From assembly GCA_964035575.1 (NCBI GenBank), contig OZ037914.1:382176-446175 (forward strand): a stretch of DNA of 64,000 bases, read 5' to 3'. This stretch comes from Rhynchopus sp. YZ270_cl-10. Lineage: Eukaryota; Euglenozoa; Diplonemea; Diplonemida; Diplonemidae. Position 1 is the first letter of the stretch, and each line of letters opens with the position of its first letter. The position numbers and the translations under genes are program-made. Positions 59,306 to 64,000 of this stretch are shown here, piece by piece. The notes below the pieces were generated by a model, which worked only from the letters and a program-made list of their open reading frames with translations, was not told the DNA's origin and did no database searches.

Positions 59306-59412
59306 ATTATACCATATACCCTGCTTTTTTTTATACCCTGCAGTATTTTTTTTGCTAGTGCTTAACACCAGAGCATTATATAGGTTTAGGGGTTTTTCGC
59401 TGGAACTCGGTC

Positions 59413-59736
59413 AAACTCGGTCGAGCCCACCTTAGCTCAAGTTGGGGGCCTCCGGCGGAATGTGAGAATTCCTCGGAGGTCGGCACTTCATTTATATTTG
59501 TGCCAGGCACACGTGGTACACGAATTATCAGTAACCTCAGTACATTTACAAAAGAAACGGCGGTCGTGGCACCCAAGCGAAGCCACGGTACGCAACATTT
59601 CAAAAAATTGCGCTTAAAATTGCACATTTTTACTGCCAAACTATGACATGGGAAGGGTGGCTGCAAACTTGCGCCGCAGGCGCACGGTACGCTACTTTTT
59701 TCTTTCGCCATGCTGCATGCTTCCTTTGCAAATTCT
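59413..59736 (+). mobile_element. Dispersed element family B, copy 2
   Basis: Matches 43437-43810 in order but lacks the GC-rich hairpin after AAACTCGGTCGAGCCCAC. Ends GCCATGCTGCATGCTTCCTTT. Confidence 0.8.
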
Positions 59737-59850
59737 TGTGCACGCATGAGGGACTGCACAAGTAGCCTTCCATAGTATTCCATCGTACTATGGTGGAGGG
59801 GTGGCTTCGCCACCCCCACCCCCTAGACCCCCCCGTGACCACCACCCAAA

Positions 59851-59922
59851 CCCGGTCATATATGACCGGGCCTTTTTTTGGCTTTTTTTATTTTTTTTAT
59901 TTATCGGTCATATATGACCGGT
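59851..59922. repeat. Two perfect CGGTCATATATGACCG palindromes
   Basis: CCCGGTCATATATGACCGGG at 59851-59870 (20-bp perfect palindrome) and CGGTCATATATGACCG at 59905-59920 (16 bp). Spacing is about 53 bp centre to centre, just downstream of the P-loop ATPase stop. Confidence 0.85.
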
Positions 59923-60027
59923 TTTTTCCTTAGCGGGGACTGCCCTTCCCCGCACCTCCTCCAGACACAAATAAACAAAAAAAAAACAAAAAAAGAACCA
60001 CAAATACTTCACCCCACACCCATATCA

Positions 60028-61485
60028 TCAAGCAGACTTGGCCTTCATCCCGAACTTCTCCTTCACCTTTTCGGTCGCATCCGCATCCTTGTCATTTGGC
60101 GTCACACCATGCAGGTAAAGCGCGTGAGAGTAGCGGTGGATCCTCACGTTATTCATACCCACTTTGCGGAGCAGTGTCGCCTCTGAGTCGCGGTTCATCA
60201 AACTCTTCACAATGGCTTTATTGCTGTGGCCCCACGGATAGTAACCCTTTGTCCCAGTCTGAGCAATTTCTTTCAACAACGCGAGTTCTGCTTCTCCGCT
60301 CACTTGATCCACATGGGCATCAAACCGCTTATCGATCTCTGTGCAATAGATGTGTCTCATTGACAAACTACCCACCCCAACAACAACAACAACATACCCT
60401 CCTTCAGCTGCTTCAAAACCTCACCCATTGTTTCGGGGGTGGCAGACGCAACTGCGATGAGAGGTGTGGTGAATAACAATTGTACAAAAAAGGTAACAAA
60501 AACAACTGTGCATACTTTGCTCCGTTGCTGTAAGAGAAGCTAACACCGATAAAGCCTTTGTGTGCCCCCCCAACCAGTCGTGATAGTATGTGAGAAGCTC
60601 CTCAACAAGGGTCTGAGGATCATCCTTCACGTCTAACACCTGTTTCCCAATTTTCTTAAACTCGTCCTCTGTCATTGCATCTACTTGGAAACTGTCCCAA
60701 CCACCGCGGATGTCTATGATCTTGTCCGAGATTGCTGTTTTGGAGAATTCGAGGATTGTCCTGCAACAGTTCTCAGATGAAAGATCGCCGGCCAAGACAC
60801 TGAAAGACTTGGCAATATCCGTCATCTTCTGGTAAGAGAGCTTATCGTCCTTGCTGTCCAGAGTGATGTAGAGAATAAGCGGGTGATCCTTCTCCTTCCC
60901 CCCAGGCTTCTTGACCTCCTTCAACCGGACCTTGTTCGCGTGTCTGATGAAGTCCGTAAAGGAAGGATGTCTACGGGGGTGATTCGCACACCCTTTGAAT
61001 TTCTCGAGCACGACCGCTTTAAGCACCTCCCCTGGATCTGCCTGACCCGCCTTGAGCAACTCATTTGTATTGATCTTGACGAAGATCACACCTTTCTCGT
61101 AGTCAGTGAGTATGTGTTGCATCATCGTGGTTTTGCCTGAGCCGCTCTCACCCATCAACATGAAGAACTTTCCCTTTCCGGCAATGTTCTTCTCCAACCT
61201 CTCCCTCAGATCCTTTTCTTGTACTCTCGAAATGTATTCAGCTGGTGCAACTTCGGGCACGTATTCTTCCATTACAATCGTCCACAGCGTCCAGTCGAGG
61301 TGGAGTGGAGTTTGTGTGTAGACCGCGTACGCTGCACCCACCGATACGATGAAACCGACAAATCCAGCAACGTTGCTGGCAGCATTATTAACTATCTTAG
61401 CACCAGTTTTGGCCACATTCGATGTGCTGGATGCGTTTGTACTGCACATTCGGAGTGCCTTCCACATCTTGTTGTATTTTGTCAT
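60028..61485 (-). CDS. Membrane-anchored P-loop ATPase (STAND/archaeal-ATPase type), 3 exons
   Basis: Exons 61485-60516, 60451-60398 and 60338-60028 give 444 residues; introns are 64 and 59 bp. The start is the ATG of MTKYNKMWKALR. A Ser/Asn-rich lead is followed by one membrane span (about 38-57, VAGFVGFIVSVGAAYAVYT). Walker A is GESGSGKTT (112-120). HPLILYITLDSKD (near 210) is the likely Walker B strand, but it lacks the usual acidic pair. GGHTKALSVL near 315 fits the GxP-like motif of STAND and archaeal-type ATPases (ATPase_2/AAA_16 group). The C-terminal 110 residues are helical with LLKEIAQTGTKGYYPWGHSN, resembling the winged-helix region of such proteins only loosely. Cell location and partner are unknown; an internal membrane is plausible. 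A strong call as an ATPase, not as a named family. Confidence 0.86.
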
Positions 61486-63051
61486 TTGTGTTGTTTTCCT
61501 GTTGGTGTGTTGTTGCTTGTAAACCTGTAGCAATGTAGAGAAGGGGAGTTAGAGAGAGGAGGCTTGGGGTTAAACAGGGTTGTTTCTAGGGGGGTCGGGG
61601 GGGGGGGGGGGGTTAGGGGGCGCAGTGGTGTCTAAATCCCTGTACAAATACTGTCACAAACCCATTTTTTTGAAATTTAGGTGAAGAAACCCACTAAAAA
61701 GGTCGTACCTGGCCGCAAATCGCCCTGGGGATCACCCAAATATCCCATTAAACCACCTGACGACCTCTACAGATACTTTCCTGATTAAAAAAAATTGGTT
61801 TTTTGTGAAAAAATGGCCAAAAATGTGTAACGCTTGTGTAACGCTTTTGGGTCAATTTTCAACACTTTTCAAAAAAAAATTCTAAGGAGACATTATGCCT
61901 TCTAAACACCCGAAAAACACCTCGGTCCACATCCGGTGGGGTCCCAGGGTGGAAATGTATAGTTTTTGCAGCTTTTAGGGGTCCTGTGTGGGCCCCAGAT
62001 GTATTCTGCAGTGTCTGAAACGCCTAAAAAAGCAGCATTTCCCTCACTTCTTCGCATGTTTACACACATTAAAACCCCCAAAAAATTGTCCACAGGTCCA
62101 CATAAGTCCCCAAAACCACTCGAAAATGATTGCCGGACCCCACTGGGGGTGGAATAGACTGTTTTCAGATGGTTTTTGCCCATTTTGCCCATTTTGGTGA
62201 CCCCAGATCCAAATTTCTCCGATGTCACACTTCTGTCACACTTCTTGTCACACTTCTGTCACACTTCCTAAATCACTATTTCTGGTTCCACGGAGCACCT
62301 GTAAAGCCCCGAAAACCACTCCAATCATATTTGGGTGAGGTCCGGGGGTGGGAAAATATAGTTTTGGGGCTTTTTTGGCACCCCCAGAAATATTTTTTTT
62401 CAAAAAAAAATACTCATTTTACCCTAAAAATACCTGTTCTTTGGGGTGTTCTTGGGATGATTACCAAATGCCGACCCCAAAAGGGCCGCCGAAAAAGTCA
62501 CAGAAGGCCAGAATTCGGCTCGGAATGGATGCGGGGACACCCAAATAGGCAGAAAACCCTACTTCCAAGTTAAAAAAACGCTTTTTTCTGGGCTATGAGA
62601 TGCCCCCCTCCAATGTCACACTTATGTCACACTTCCTCATCCCGGCTAAAATGTGGTTTTTACGGCAAAAAAAAAATTCAAAATTTTTAGCAAAGGTGTA
62701 CAAAAAAATAGACATTTGGCCCCAAAACCCCCCAGAAATCGCTCTGTGGACACATCTGAGTGGAAAAAACCTCTTTTCCTCTTGTTTTGGACTATTGAAA
62801 AAAATTGAATTTTTTGATAAATCGCCCTGTATCAAACCCCCTTAGAAAACGGTGAAAATGGGGTGAAAACGCTACAAAAAGTGTCAAAAAAAGTTCCCAA
62901 AAGTGCCAAAAAGTGCCAAAAAGGCATCAAAAAGTAAGAAATAGTCCCACAAATGTGTTTTCTGGGGTGGTTTTGTGTTTTCGGATATTTTTTTTACACT
63001 TTTTCATGATTTTTTGGGGGGTGTGACAGAAAAAAGGGTCTCACTGCGCCC

Positions 63052-63744
63052 CCAGATTCTGGGGGGTAAAATTGACCCCCCCCCGGGGGGCAGGCATGAG
63101 AATAAGGTTAGGGGGGTGCGGGTCCGGGGTCCGGGGTCCGGGCTATTCTCACAAGGGGTGGGGTGGGGGTGAGGGAGTCTCGGTTTTTTGGAGTGCTGAA
63201 CGACACGTTGGGTGTGGGGTGGGGTGAGGGGATCTCTAAGCTGACTCTAATCTATGTAAAGATTCACAAATGGGGCTTTCTCGGGACCCCCTCTTGACAG
63301 CGGGGGTGCCGGACAGGCTGTCATGTACAGCTGCCTGGGGTGATGACATAGTAAAATTTCTGTTGTGGATGTGTTGGTGCTGGGAATGGGTGGGGGTGTC
63401 GGGGTTTAACAGGGTGCCGGACAGGGTGCCGGGCAAGGTGCCGGGCAAGGTGCCGGGCAAGGTGCCGGGCAAGGTGCCGGGCAAGGTGCCGGGCAAGGTG
63501 CCGGGCAAGGTGCCGGGCAGAGTGCAAAATGAAAATACCAAAAAACACCGGCATTTGCATTTTCGGAATCCGTGCGGCCAGTGGTGGGGTCACTTTTCCA
63601 AAATGGACAAGTTCTTAGAGGGTGGGAAGGGAGCAAGAGTAGGGTAGGGGGGTGTGGGGTTCCGGGGGGCCGGGTCCGGGGTCCGGGGTCCGGGCCTTAT
63701 TCTCATGCCTGCCGGGGGGGGTCAATTTTACCCCCAGAATCTGG
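63052..63744. mobile_element. TIR element with CCAGATTCTGG ends
   Basis: About 50 bp at each end are inverted copies: CCAGATTCTGG, GGGTAAAATTGACCCCCCC, GGCAGGCATGAGAATAAGG. GGTCCGGGGTCCGGGG lies just inside on both sides. The interior holds a 12-bp tandem array and the shared ATTTTCGGAATCCG/ATGGACAAGTTCTT module. No coding sequence; no target duplication found. Confidence 0.8.
63411..63518 (+). repeat. 12-bp tandem repeat, 9 units
   Basis: AAGGTGCCGGGC (first two units AGGGTGCCGGAC and AGGGTGCCGGGC) repeated nine times inside the 63.1-kb TIR element. The length is a multiple of three, so frames on both strands stay open without meaning. Confidence 0.95.
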
Positions 63745-63902
63745 CACGGTGCGCTGGTCAGCCTCACCCCCCTGTAAAAAATTACATATTTTCCCCCGAA
63801 CTACACGTTTTCCACCCACCACCAGTGTTGGCACTGGTGAAGAGCGACAACACCCGCACCGACTACACTACGTGGAACGGTGATGGGAGTGAGAAAAATG
63901 AT

Positions 63903-64000
63903 TTGGCGAAAAGAATAAAAGTAGCGTACCGTGCGCCTGCGGCGCAAGCTTACATCACACCCTTCCCATGACATAGTTTGGCTGTAATATAGTGCAATTT
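63903..64000 (-). mobile_element. Dispersed element family B, partial copy cut by window end
   Basis: Reverse complement of the 3' part of family B: GCGTACCGTGCGCCTGCGGC, then CCCTTCCCATGACATAGTTT and TGCAATTT. Confidence 0.75.

Larger units (their letters stand above)
52140..60027. other. Repeat-dominated region without genes
   Basis: Nested elements and tandem repeats fill almost 8 kb: a partial copy of the 58.2-kb element (52422-53145), a large TIR element (53489-54779), and 57-bp and about 180-bp tandem arrays (55621-56690). A duplicated GCGCCGCAGGCG block (57113, 57691), the intact 1.08-kb element (58224-59305) and a family B copy (59413-59736) follow. No coding exon recognised. Confidence 0.7.
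61486..64000. other. Repeat-rich end of window, no gene
   Basis: Diverged modules of roughly 190-200 bp with AAACCACT, GGGGTCC..GGGGTGG and TATAGTTTT repeat at about 61890, 62095 and 62295. TGTCACACTTC micro-repeats occur at 62224-62270 and 62612-62636. A TIR element (63052-63744) and the reverse of a family B piece (63903-64000) close the window. Confidence 0.6.

Noticed and set aside
63270-63647. Open frames with KVPGKVPG or GTLPGTLP repeats
   Set aside because: Artefact of the 12-bp tandem repeat inside a TIR element.

Overview
The window is nuclear DNA from a eukaryote, most likely a free-living protist. Eleven intact genes and one gene fragment are recognisable: AQR, CCT3, NUP62, VPS52, an OTU protease, a double-FYVE protein, a Fic-family membrane protein, a lipidated LRR protein, a giant coiled-coil/PDZ protein, a P-loop ATPase, one unrecognised gene, and a transglutaminase fragment. 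Nine of the genes are interrupted by short spliceosomal introns, and I could place 28 of them with reading frame kept throughout. All 28 end in CAG and 23 of 28 begin GTATG. Such fixed 5' splice sites resemble those of metamonads (Giardia, Trichomonas and relatives), so a free-living metamonad such as a Kipferlia-like fornicate is a reasonable guess, but no marker gene here settles it.

Layout. 13-5730: AQR and a small unrecognised gene, only about 30 bp apart. 7.5-8.6 kb: OTU protease. 8.6-15.2 kb: gene-free, with many short repeats and one small transposon. 15.2-20.8 kb: double-FYVE protein, then NUP62. 20.8-26.2 kb: three transposon-like elements. 26.2-48.0 kb: the gene-rich core, with the PDZ/coiled-coil giant, CCT3, VPS52, the Fic protein and the LRR protein. 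48-64 kb: mostly nested non-autonomous elements and tandem repeats, with a transglutaminase fragment inside an inverted-repeat structure and one intact P-loop ATPase gene.

All twelve coding features lie on the minus strand. The genes do not form one pathway. They are housekeeping (splicing, chaperonin, nuclear pore, vesicle tethering) plus signalling or membrane proteins. The spacers hold several families of very short hairpin repeats, and at least nine longer elements with terminal inverted repeats, three of them with clean 6-bp target duplications. No transposase or other element-coded protein was recognised. No tRNA, rRNA, CRISPR or virus-like gene was recognised. The main points of interest are a Fic protein whose catalytic motif has lost its histidine, a transglutaminase core boxed in by repeats, a sequence module shared by otherwise different elements, and the one-sided gene orientation.
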